From: CAZNDN01 sp964571815 | GTDB lineage: Bacteria > Fibrobacterota > Chitinivibrionia > Chitinivibrionales > WJKA01 | Length of the DNA: 46,222 nucleotides | NCBI GenBank assembly: GCA_964571815.1 | Contig: CAZNDN010000019.1 | Location: 1 to 46,222, forward strand | Direction of reading: 5' to 3' | Part shown: positions 39,124-46,222 of the stretch, in pieces | How positions within the stretch are numbered: the stretch's first letter is position 1 | How the letters are laid out: every line of letters starts with the position of its first letter | Position numbers and translations under genes: made by a program | The notes under the pieces: generated by a model | Databases searched by the model: none | The model's input: the letters and a program-made list of their open reading frames with translations, nothing else | What the model was told of the DNA's origin: nothing

Positions 39124-41213
39124 GCAGCGGGAAGATGGACGAAGCAGCAGAGCCGATTGAAAAAAAGGACGCCGAAACGGTGGCACGCAGTTTCAACATG
39201 GTAGTCAACACCCTGAATCTTTACGGCGGGGACCATCCCTCGGTTGTCAAGGCGGCTGAGAACGTGGGCGACAATGTCAACCACGCCATGCGGGAAAACC
39301 CCCTCCTCACGCTCCTGCGCACGCGGGATTCGCTCTACGTGGAGGGCCACTGTGTGGACGATGTCGTACGCTCCGACAAGATTATTGCTCTTCTGGCGCG
39401 AGGAGGGTTGGAGTCTATTTCCTTTGAGCGGGGAGTGACGGGTGGCGAAGTGGCCGCACTGGCCGGCATTCTCGGCGATCCCGGCACGTACACGGATCCG
39501 GAAGGTATTCGCAAAGCCCTGGAGGAAGCCGGCGCGGCACGGGTCCGCCTCAACTACGTGCAGCTCAAGCAGGTGAGGGCCGACCAGGAGGTCGTGGGCC
39601 GGGATGAAGCGGAGGAGCCATCGCGCACCGGGGCGCCCGACGGCGCCGCGCGGGAAGCGCTCGACAACGTGGGAATGGCCATGGACGAACAGGAGCGTCG
39701 CGGCGAAGCGGAAGCGGCCGGGCACGGTCAAAGCCGGGCCGAAATCATCGACCGTATTCGCCGGCTCAACAGCAAGATCCAGTCGGGCGAGGGAGCTGAG
39801 GTGTCCTCGGAACAGCTCATGAACGCCGTCGCGCAACTCAGGGAAGAAATGAGCCGCAGCAGGAGTGTGCACGAGGAGATGAGCGGCATCCTTCAGCAGG
39901 ACCCGGAAGCACTCGATGAGATGAGTTCCTTGACCTATGAAACGATCGTCCGGCTGGCGCGCGAGGAATACGCACAAGGGACCATTGCGGTCAAGCGGCT
40001 CGCGAACACAATCAGGAGGCTGCTGCCCGATGTGCGGGAGTTGAAACGGCTGCTGCCGGTGCTCAAAAAGGGGCTGCTGGCCGACGGGATGTCGCTGGAG
40101 GAGTTCCTGCAGCTCACGAGGGAGCTGGGAAAGGAGCTGCGGAGTGACGGCGCATTAGAGGCGCTTCAGGACAGCGCCGAAGAAATGGGGCTGTCACCGG
40201 CGGAACTGGCGGAGAGTATCAAGCAGAATCCCGGCGAAGCAGCCCGGCTGCTCATGCTGGCATCGGAGCTGCAAAGGGGAACGAGCGGGGACGATACCCG
40301 GCTGTCGTCGATGCTCACCGAGTATATCGAAAAGGTGAGCAATTCAATGGCGTTGAATTCACCCGACTCCGACGAGGCGAAGAATCCCGGTGCACTGGGT
40401 GACGTCCTCCACCGGGTCGAAACCGAGCTGGTCGACAAACTCAGGGAGCAGGGTGTATCCCAGTCCGTCTCGGCCGGTGTCGAGCGGGAGTTGAGCAAGG
40501 GATTCGAGCACCGGCTCCAGGACGTACAAACTCGCCGACTTCGACAAAGCCTCGAGGCCCGACCTGATATGCCGCCGGCGACAATTGCCGGGATACTCAC
40601 AGGGATCCTCGGCGAAGACGCGGACGTGGAGAGCCGTAGCGCCCTGATGACCGAGGTCGGCCTTGACAAAGATCGCATCGAAGCGGTGCGGAAGCTCCTG
40701 GAGAAAGGGCCCGAAGAACCCCGGCTGCCCAAAGGCGTACTTCGTACCGCCAATCTCGTGTTCTTTCTCAAGCGACAAATTGCCATGTGCCTTCGCTACG
40801 ACAACCCCTTCTCGGTGCTCATGATCACCGTTCCCCGGGTGCACATCAAAGGGCGTGAACAGCCCGCGGATCAGCACCTGCGCATGCGTATTCACCCGGA
40901 GATATACTCCCGGCTCATGGAAACCCTGCGCGAGCTGGACCTGGTCGGCTCGCTGGGCAAGCTCCAGCACGATATCCCCTTCGTTATCCTGCCGATGACC
41001 GGCGAAGAGGGCGCGGAAGTTGTCAAGAAACGCCTCGAGACGACCCTCGCCGGCATGGAGCTTCCCTACGAGTCGTTCACGGTGTGTCCGGAAGTGGTTG
41101 TCTCGTTCACCGCCTTCGACCCCCTCATCACGCGCGAACTCGAAACGTTCGTCAAACTGGTACGAGACAACCACAAGGCTGAGGAAAAGAAACGCGGGAG
41201 AAACGCCGTTTAG
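39120..41213 (+). CDS. Long helical protein with C-terminal degenerate GGDEF-like domain
   Basis: 697-aa cytoplasmic protein. An N-terminal part (about 1-140) resembles the non-catalytic domain placed before HD or GGDEF modules (NTLNLYGGDHPSVVKAAENV). A Glu/Arg-rich, largely helical centre (about 190-530) has coiled-coil stretches. The C-terminal ~150 residues read like a diguanylate cyclase fold: FLKRQIAMCLRYDNPFSVLM, LRELDLVGSLGKLQHDIPFV and ILPMTGEEGAEVVKKRLETT. The signature GGDEF is replaced by LQHDI, and no catalytic metal-binding pair is seen, so it cannot be an active cyclase; it may bind c-di-GMP or another ligand or serve as a scaffold. ATG 39120 overlaps the PBP stop. Its end overlaps the convergent barrel gene by 4 bases. 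Confidence 0.6.
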   Translation: MSSGKMDEAAEPIEKKDAETVARSFNMVVNTLNLYGGDHPSVVKAAENVGDNVNHAMRENPLLTLLRTRDSLYVEGHCVDDVVRSDKIIALLARGGLESISFERGVTGGEVAALAGILGDPGTYTDPEGIRKALEEAGAARVRLNYVQLKQVRADQEVVGRDEAEEPSRTGAPDGAAREALDNVGMAMDEQERRGEAEAAGHGQSRAEIIDRIRRLNSKIQSGEGAEVSSEQLMNAVAQLREEMSRSRSVHEEMSGILQQDPEALDEMSSLTYETIVRLAREEYAQGTIAVKRLANTIRRLLPDVRELKRLLPVLKKGLLADGMSLEEFLQLTRELGKELRSDGALEALQDSAEEMGLSPAELAESIKQNPGEAARLLMLASELQRGTSGDDTRLSSMLTEYIEKVSNSMALNSPDSDEAKNPGALGDVLHRVETELVDKLREQGVSQSVSAGVERELSKGFEHRLQDVQTRRLRQSLEARPDMPPATIAGILTGILGEDADVESRSALMTEVGLDKDRIEAVRKLLEKGPEEPRLPKGVLRTANLVFFLKRQIAMCLRYDNPFSVLMITVPRVHIKGREQPADQHLRMRIHPEIYSRLMETLRELDLVGSLGKLQHDIPFVILPMTGEEGAEVVKKRLETTLAGMELPYESFTVCPEVVVSFTAFDPLITRELETFVKLVRDNHKAEEKKRGRNAV

Positions 41214-42427
41214 AGTACCAGCCCCAGAGACAAACCCCAGGAGTAGATCCCGATGAAAACGTCGGCGGTGAAAGGGTACAGCGACACGCCGGCCCCTCCC
41301 GTGAAGATATGCGCGTTGATCCCGGCATCTTCATTGTCAAGGTCTCGTGCGGCAAGATAGGCAGGGGCATTCCCGTAGCCGAGCCGAAGGGCATAGTGTT
41401 CCATGAACCGCGCCTCGACCCCGGTGCGCAACGTAAAACGGGTCTTGCGGTCCGAATCGAATAGCCCCACAAACCCCAAATCCCCGGGAACGAGCAGGTC
41501 CACCTTCCGCCCGATTGTCTTCGAGCGGAACACAATCCCCACAGTCAGAACTTTGTATTCCGGGCCCAACCAGGTCTTACGCTTCTTCTTCGATACGAAA
41601 TACAGCGTATCGCGCACCAGCACGCTAACCGAATCGAGCGAATCGGGCTCGAGTGCGCGGCGCTGCACACCCGGCCGGAAGCTCTGCCACCGATGGCCCA
41701 GAAGATTATGAAGGGTCAGGCCAAAATCGACATGGTCGGCCACGTCGCGCTGGAAGAACCCCAGATCGAACATCAGGTGATGCTCATCGACCTTCCCGTT
41801 TCTCCGAGCCGGCACCGCAACCGTATCCAACGGGCGGCACCTTACGGTGTCGCAGGTTGAACGGACCATCTCCAGGGGATGGAACTCGTTGAGCCAATTC
41901 ACGCGTTCGTACCGCAGATTGATGCCGAAATCCACGGCGCCCTGGTCCATGCTTTGCGCGAAAAGCCGTCCCGAGTAGTTGACGGCGGCCTGGTGGATCT
42001 TCTGTCGGCCTTCGGCCCTGAGATAGCGGTACAACACCCCCGCCGAGCCGCCTTCACCCAGGTTGAAACTCACCCCCGCCGGAAGAATGTGCCCCGAGAA
42101 CAATGAGTCCCGCCCGTAGCCCAGGGTTATGGACGCGGTCGGAACTTCGGCGTACCGATGATAGGCATGGGGCAGGGCCGGATTGCGGGAGCTTGCGGCA
42201 ATTCCGCCGAGAAGCGCACAACCCGCCCCGGACATGCCCGACACCCGCGCATCGACAAACCGCAGTCGCGGAGAGAATATCTGGTCCGCCACCACGCTCG
42301 TGTCGGGCGTTTGCGCGCGTGCACCGGCAACAACGGCGAGTGCGGAGATCAACACCGCCCATGCCGTCCGACGGCGTGCGATCCACTGCCCACTCAGGGC
42401 TTGAATGATAAAAGCGCAAGCAATCAT
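41210..42427 (-). CDS. Predicted outer-membrane barrel protein, PorV/PorQ-like
   Basis: 405-aa exported protein with a signal peptide ending near AVVAGARAQ (about residue 39 from ATG 42427) and strands alternating to the end (WGLSLGLVL). The region SGMSGAGCALLGGIAASSRN followed by PALP resembles the N-terminal loop (G-x-G-x-A...NPA) of PorV/PorQ/FadL-type barrels common in FCB genomes. The start is unclear: no good ribosome site precedes ATG 42427, and a shorter start nearer the signal peptide may be used. It converges on the GGDEF-like gene (4-base overlap) and shares an orientation with the RecQ operon 121 bases upstream. Function: transport, secretion or lipid uptake is possible. Confidence 0.65.
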   Translation of the reverse strand: MIACAFIIQALSGQWIARRRTAWAVLISALAVVAGARAQTPDTSVVADQIFSPRLRFVDARVSGMSGAGCALLGGIAASSRNPALPHAYHRYAEVPTASITLGYGRDSLFSGHILPAGVSFNLGEGGSAGVLYRYLRAEGRQKIHQAAVNYSGRLFAQSMDQGAVDFGINLRYERVNWLNEFHPLEMVRSTCDTVRCRPLDTVAVPARRNGKVDEHHLMFDLGFFQRDVADHVDFGLTLHNLLGHRWQSFRPGVQRRALEPDSLDSVSVLVRDTLYFVSKKKRKTWLGPEYKVLTVGIVFRSKTIGRKVDLLVPGDLGFVGLFDSDRKTRFTLRTGVEARFMEHYALRLGYGNAPAYLAARDLDNEDAGINAHIFTGGAGVSLYPFTADVFIGIYSWGLSLGLVL

Positions 42428-42548
42428 TGTACGTAAGTATAAATCGGGTTGCCGGTCGGGGCAACCCTCAACCGGAGCGGCAGCAACCGCACATGAACCG
42501 TTTCCCCTGTTCCCGCGGTCACGGTACCGGCACCTGGAATACGTGAAG

Positions 42549-45155
42549 CTACCCCCGGGAAAGCGGAGAGCGAGCCGGCAGGGGATCGGTCGGCGGGATT
42601 CGTTGCGAGTCTACCGATCCACCGCCCGGCGAAGAATCGAGGGTATTGATCTCCCTGAGAAACGCCTCGCCATACGTACTCAGCTTCCATTCGCCGACCC
42701 CGTGCACCGTTCGCATCTGTTCCGGCCCCCGCGGCATCCTCACGCACATATCCCTGAGCGTCCGATCGGAGAAAACCACGTAGGGCGGGACCCCTCTGTC
42801 GGCCGCCAGTCGACGGCGCAACGCGCGAAGGCGCTCGAAGAGGCCGTCCGCACCGGGATGCCCCGGCGGTTCCGCCTTCGGCTTGACCGGCTCCGGCACC
42901 GTCGGGGCGGGGACTCTGAGTCGCTGCGACCCTCGGGTGATCTCCCATGCCCGGGACCCAAGCCGGACTACAGGATACTGATCACCGGTTCGCACCAGAA
43001 TGTCCCGCGCAATCATGTCCTCCATCAGGCAACGCCAGTACTCTTTGCCGTGCTCCCTCCCGCTCCCGTATACCGCCAGCTCGTTGTGGCGCGTCTGCCG
43101 GATACGGCGTGTGTTTGCGCCCTTGACAATATCAACGACATGCACGGCGCCGAACCTCTCGCCCGTTTGAGTAATTGCCTCGATCACCTTGAGCCCATCG
43201 GCGGTCACATCCACCAGCTCCCCGCTCGCCTCGCAGACATCGCACGCACCGCAGGCGTCCTTACCGTATGTCTCGCCGAAATACGCCAGGATTCGCGCGC
43301 GCCGGCACAGGGTCCGGTTTCCGGCATAGTCGACCATTTCGTTGAGCGAGGCCCGCAGACGTCGCCGCTCGGCGTCGCTTTCGACCTTGTCGATGAAATA
43401 CCTGATGCGGGAGGCGTCCCCGCGGCCGAAAAAGAGCACGCACTCCGCCTCATCGCCGTCACGCCCCGCCCGTCCCGTCTCCTGGTAGTACGCTTCCATG
43501 TTCTTCGGCAGGTCTCCGTGCAGCACGAAACGGACATTCGGCTTGTCGATACCCATGCCGAAGGCTATGGTCGCCACGACCACCTCAACCTCGTCCCGGT
43601 CGAACGCTTCCTGGTTGCGCTGCCGCTCGTCGGCGTCAAGCCCGGCATGATAGGGAAGCGCCTCGATGCCGCGGTCGCGAAGGTACTCGGTCGTGCCCTC
43701 CACATCGTCGCGGGTCGTGCGATACACGATCCCGCTGCCCCGCGATGAGCCCGTGATAAAATCCGCAACCTGTTTCTTGACGTCGGCCTTGGGCTCGACC
43801 CGGTACCGCAGGTTGGGGCGGTCGAACGATGCCCGCACCAGAAGCGGGTCGCGAAGGCCCAGCCGAGCGATGATATCGTTCTGCACCCGGGCGGTTGCGG
43901 TCGCCGTGAACGCAGCTACCGGCACGTCGGGGAAACGTTTGACAAGCTCTCCGAGAAACAGGTACTCCGGTCTGAAATCATGCCCCCACTCCGACACGCA
44001 GTGCGCCTCGTCGATTGCCGCCATGCACAGATGCGCCCGTCCCAGCGTACTCAGAAAGCTCTCCATGCTGAGTCGCTCCGGGGAGACGTAGAGCAGGTCG
44101 ACCGCACCTCGGGACAAGTCCTCGAACACCCCGATACGCTCCCGGTCGGTCTGGGCCGAGTTGATATACGCCGCGCGGATACCCGTGGCACAGGCGGCGT
44201 CCACCTGGTCTTTCATCAGCGAGATCAACGGACTGATCACCAGGCAGCACCCTTTCATCAGCAGCGCCGGCAGTTGGAAGCACAGCGACTTCCCCCCTCC
44301 CGTGGGCATCACCGCGAAACAGTCTCGCCCGGCCGTCAGGGCATCGATAATCTCCCGCTGGTTGGGCCTGAACGAATCGAAACCAAAAACCGATCGCAAT
44401 GTATGCGTGACACGTTCGCGATCGACCCCTGCGTGCGACCGGGCCGGCAGTATATCGGCTCTCCCACGCGAGACCGTCCATTCGCCCGGCTCCAGTTCCA
44501 CCACCCCGGCGATCAATTTCCAGCACGGCGTCCCCTCGCCCGACCAGTTTTGCGGCGTATACGGCATGCTCAGGCTCACGGTCACCAGACAGTGGCCGGC
44601 CGGGCAATAACCGCGCTCGAGCTTCTCCAGGAGCACCGGGTCGGTGATACGCGTGCAGAGGCGTTGGCCCTCGGGCGTCACGAACGAGCCGTTCCACTTG
44701 CTTCCCCCCTGGGCGCTGGGCCCCGTGCTGAACGCCTCAAACTCGAACCCTTCAACAAGCTGCAGGGTACACCGCCGCGAGGGCGGAAGCGCCGTGAGGT
44801 ACTCCATAGTCACGTGGGTTTCGCCGTTGTGCAGGATATGCCGTTCGCCCGAACACCGGCGAAGAAGCTCGCCTGGTTCGATAGTGCCCGTTACGCGCCA
44901 GGGGCCCGGACGAATACTCAGGTTTTCGGATTCAAACCCGAAGTCCGGACCACTTTCCGCCAGCGGCACCTCCACGATATCGCACAACGCGGGAACCTTT
45001 CCATCCACACTCATGACAGCCCGCTCCACCCGCCCGTCGTCAAGCTCCGAGACGGGCCGCACCCATCGGCCCGTGTCGATATCGATCCCCGCGAAGCAGA
45101 ACGCTCCGTGCTTCCGTGAGTTTGCCAGACAGATCAGCTTTTTCACAGGTGGCAT
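42549..45155 (-). CDS. recQ: RecQ-family helicase fused to an N-terminal dual-OB domain
   Basis: 868-aa protein with two parts. Residues about 1-225 match the dual-OB domain seen as a stand-alone protein in other bacteria (KKLICLANSRKHGAFCFAGI, DTGRWVRPVS). Residues about 245-860 are a 3'-5' RecQ helicase: Walker A PTGGGKS (284-290), DEAH box (382-385), ATIAFGMGIDKPNVRF, QETGRAGRDG, zinc-binding CRRARILAYFGE and CGACDVC, a winged-helix RQC part, and an HRDC domain (about 755-825). It should unwind branched DNA in repair or recombination. ATG 45155 is the start that gives the family N-terminus; the 86 upstream residues of the longer frame lie inside the DUF488 gene. It overlaps that gene by 13 bases. 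A dual-OB fusion to RecQ is unusual. Confidence 0.92.
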   Translation of the reverse strand: MPPVKKLICLANSRKHGAFCFAGIDIDTGRWVRPVSELDDGRVERAVMSVDGKVPALCDIVEVPLAESGPDFGFESENLSIRPGPWRVTGTIEPGELLRRCSGERHILHNGETHVTMEYLTALPPSRRCTLQLVEGFEFEAFSTGPSAQGGSKWNGSFVTPEGQRLCTRITDPVLLEKLERGYCPAGHCLVTVSLSMPYTPQNWSGEGTPCWKLIAGVVELEPGEWTVSRGRADILPARSHAGVDRERVTHTLRSVFGFDSFRPNQREIIDALTAGRDCFAVMPTGGGKSLCFQLPALLMKGCCLVISPLISLMKDQVDAACATGIRAAYINSAQTDRERIGVFEDLSRGAVDLLYVSPERLSMESFLSTLGRAHLCMAAIDEAHCVSEWGHDFRPEYLFLGELVKRFPDVPVAAFTATATARVQNDIIARLGLRDPLLVRASFDRPNLRYRVEPKADVKKQVADFITGSSRGSGIVYRTTRDDVEGTTEYLRDRGIEALPYHAGLDADERQRNQEAFDRDEVEVVVATIAFGMGIDKPNVRFVLHGDLPKNMEAYYQETGRAGRDGDEAECVLFFGRGDASRIRYFIDKVESDAERRRLRASLNEMVDYAGNRTLCRRARILAYFGETYGKDACGACDVCEASGELVDVTADGLKVIEAITQTGERFGAVHVVDIVKGANTRRIRQTRHNELAVYGSGREHGKEYWRCLMEDMIARDILVRTGDQYPVVRLGSRAWEITRGSQRLRVPAPTVPEPVKPKAEPPGHPGADGLFERLRALRRRLAADRGVPPYVVFSDRTLRDMCVRMPRGPEQMRTVHGVGEWKLSTYGEAFLREINTLDSSPGGGSVDSQRIPPTDPLPARSPLSRG

Positions 45156-45601
45156 ATCCGCATGTTCCCGAAGTGGTGCTGAAGGTACTCGGCCACCAGA
45201 CGTCGATGGCAGTGTGCGGGATCGTGCTCCGAGCAGAGCAGGCAGCCTCGATCCAGAGTCGCGCGATCCACCTGCCGCTCGATACCTCGCTCCCGCATGA
45301 GCTTCCCGAACGAAGCTTCGAACTCCGGCCACGCAATCTGCTTCTTGCGGTAGGAATCGAGCAGCTCCGCTGAGGGGGCCAGGTCGGGGCGATGAAGATA
45401 CTCGATACCGCATATCGTCTTCAGGAAATAGACGAGGTCGTCACGCTTGGCAAAGCCGGCAAGCTGGGAGACGTTGTGCAGCCGGATATCGACAACCCGC
45501 TTCACCCCGGCATCGGCCAGGGTCGAGAAGAATCCCTCGGCGCTTCTCCGGGTGAATCCCACGGTGAAAAGCGTGGCTTCAGGTGGCGTCGTTTTCGCCA
45601 T
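45143..45601 (-). CDS. DUF488-family protein (first type, 152 aa)
   Basis: 152-aa cytoplasmic protein of the DUF488 family. Landmarks are the start TLFTVGFTRRSAEGFFSTL, VVDIRLHNVSQLAGF, a middle GIEYLHRPDLAPS, and the C-terminal LLCSEHDPAHCHRRLVAEYL containing two conserved cysteines with nearby His and Arg residues. Function unsettled; a nucleic-acid or nucleotide enzyme is suspected from its neighbours. ATG 45601 lies inside the upstream DUF488 gene (23-base overlap), and its stop overlaps the RecQ start by 13 bases, so the three genes are translated together. It differs from the upstream paralogue and is not a recent copy. Confidence 0.88.
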   Translation of the reverse strand: MAKTTPPEATLFTVGFTRRSAEGFFSTLADAGVKRVVDIRLHNVSQLAGFAKRDDLVYFLKTICGIEYLHRPDLAPSAELLDSYRKKQIAWPEFEASFGKLMRERGIERQVDRATLDRGCLLCSEHDPAHCHRRLVAEYLQHHFGNMRICHL

Positions 45602-46166
45602 AGGCTATCTTCTCTCCCTGAAGGTCGTAGGCCTTCTCCACAAGCTCTTCATCGGACATGAACAAATCGTTGCTTTCGATATGGTGCAGCCTCAGCAGCC
45701 GCTGCTCCGCGTCGGTATTGTCCTCCAGACCGCCGTCTTCGAGAATATGCAGGATACGAAGCTCCGGCGAGCGCACGTTGCGGCAGACCAGGATGGTACG
45801 ATGACAAAGCAGCGGGTCTTTCTCGGCGCAGAGGAGGCAGGCATTGAACTCCTCCAACCCCTTTGAGAGCCGCTCCAGACCGAAGCGGAACAGGGGCGTC
45901 TTCGCCAGGCGGTCGAACCGCACCTTGCCCTCGACATAGCACTCCCGCACGGGTGTGCGCGCCCCGAGTTCCTTGCCCAGGTACACGTATTCGATCTCGG
46001 CATCCCGAAGCGCGCCCCGCAGGGGCTCGCGATTGAACTGTGGATTGTACCGGCTGTAAGGCGAAGAGCGCACATCGACCACCGCCGACACCGCATGCAT
46101 GGAAAGAAGCTCCAGCAAACGTGGCATGGGGTGGGTTGAATGGCCTATGGTGAAGAGTGTGTACAT
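45579..46166 (-). CDS. DUF488-family protein (second type, 195 aa)
   Basis: 195-aa DUF488 protein: MYTLFTIGHSTHPMPRLLEL, then VVDVRSSPYSRYNPQFNREP, YVYLGKELGARTP and CLLCAEKDPLLCHRTILV, with the same Cys...CH-R arrangement as its downstream paralogue. The GHST, DVR-x-x-P-x-S and CxxExxPxxCHR motifs define the family. The extra ~50 residues at the C-terminus (LEDNTDAEQRLLRLHHI) are mostly helical. ATG 46166 is the likely start, although the ribosome site is weak. It is the first gene of the three-gene operon with the second DUF488 and the RecQ fusion. The bases from 46167 to the window edge show nothing identifiable. Confidence 0.88.
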   Translation of the reverse strand: MYTLFTIGHSTHPMPRLLELLSMHAVSAVVDVRSSPYSRYNPQFNREPLRGALRDAEIEYVYLGKELGARTPVRECYVEGKVRFDRLAKTPLFRFGLERLSKGLEEFNACLLCAEKDPLLCHRTILVCRNVRSPELRILHILEDGGLEDNTDAEQRLLRLHHIESNDLFMSDEELVEKAYDLQGEKIAYGENDAT

Positions 46167-46222
46167 GGTAATTCGGAAACGTTTCAGAATGAAAATACCT
46201 CAAAGCGGACCGCACGCGGAGA

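Noticed and set aside
42405..43748. Plus-strand ORF of 447 aa under the RecQ gene
   Set aside because: Antisense to the helicase core, Arg/Pro-rich, with no domain and no ribosome site of note.
1..46222. tRNA, rRNA, CRISPR and insertion sequences
   Set aside because: I looked for T-arm motifs, regularly spaced direct repeats, terminal inverted repeats and transposase motifs and saw none that hold up.

Overview
The window looks like a scaffold from a GC-rich, probably anaerobic, Gram-negative bacterium of the FCB side of the tree (Fibrobacterota/Chitinivibrionia-like is my best guess, not proven). Supporting signs are a short RpoD-type sigma factor resembling the ~287-aa Bacteroidota primary sigma factor, a two-component-regulator-type beta-propeller, a secreted YD-repeat-like protein ending in a Y-D-x-x-G sorting/FlgD-like module, predicted outer-membrane barrels, and non-pyrrolysine MttB enzymes feeding methyl groups to a pterin. 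Two runs of exactly 100 N (2634-2733 and 14366-14465) are scaffold gaps and each damages one gene.

Region 1 (1-10926, minus strand) is the most unusual part. It is a nine-gene, tightly packed operon starting at 10500: MttB-family methyltransferase, MtgA-like methylcorrinoid:pterin methyltransferase, second MttB, corrinoid protein, third MttB, asparagine synthetase with the catalytic Cys2, a second asparagine-synthetase-like protein with Ser at that position, an OpuC-type ABC ATPase and its permease (cut by the window edge). The logic is import of a quaternary amine (betaine-like), methyl transfer to a corrinoid and then to a folate, with two ATP-dependent amide-forming enzymes whose role is not obvious. 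A near-consensus sigma-54 promoter lies 58-73 bases upstream of the first start codon, and a second, sigma-70-like promoter lies farther upstream.

Region 2 (10927-12681, plus) carries a sigma-70 family factor, a small protein tentatively placed in the HesB/IscA-like group, and an HspR-like MerR regulator preceded by a 9-bp direct repeat.

Region 3 (12721-24936) is mixed: the secreted YD-like protein, an alpha/beta hydrolase with its 5' end lost in a gap, a CrtI-type desaturase, a beta-barrel-like protein coupled to a 53-aa secreted peptide, a class II photolyase converging on a DUF523-DUF1722 (TudS-YbgA) protein, a PAS-PAS hybrid histidine kinase, a beta-phosphoglucomutase-like HAD protein, an unknown secreted protein and a truncated endonuclease Q gene.

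Region 4 (25045-33371) has a GH106-like glycoside hydrolase without a visible signal peptide, a STAS protein, inositol-1-phosphate synthase with a palindrome in its upstream region, a beta-propeller protein and a soluble lytic transglycosylase.

Region 5 (33697-41213, plus) is a four-gene operon joined by overlapping or near-overlapping starts and stops: exported endonuclease/exonuclease/phosphatase, tRNA-dihydrouridine synthase, class A penicillin-binding protein, and a long protein ending in a degenerate GGDEF-like fold. A barrel protein converges on its end.

Region 6 (42549-46166, minus) is a three-gene overlapping operon of two DUF488 proteins and a RecQ helicase fused to an N-terminal dual-OB domain, which reads like a DNA-processing or defence/repair module. 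No tRNA, rRNA, CRISPR array or insertion sequence was seen.
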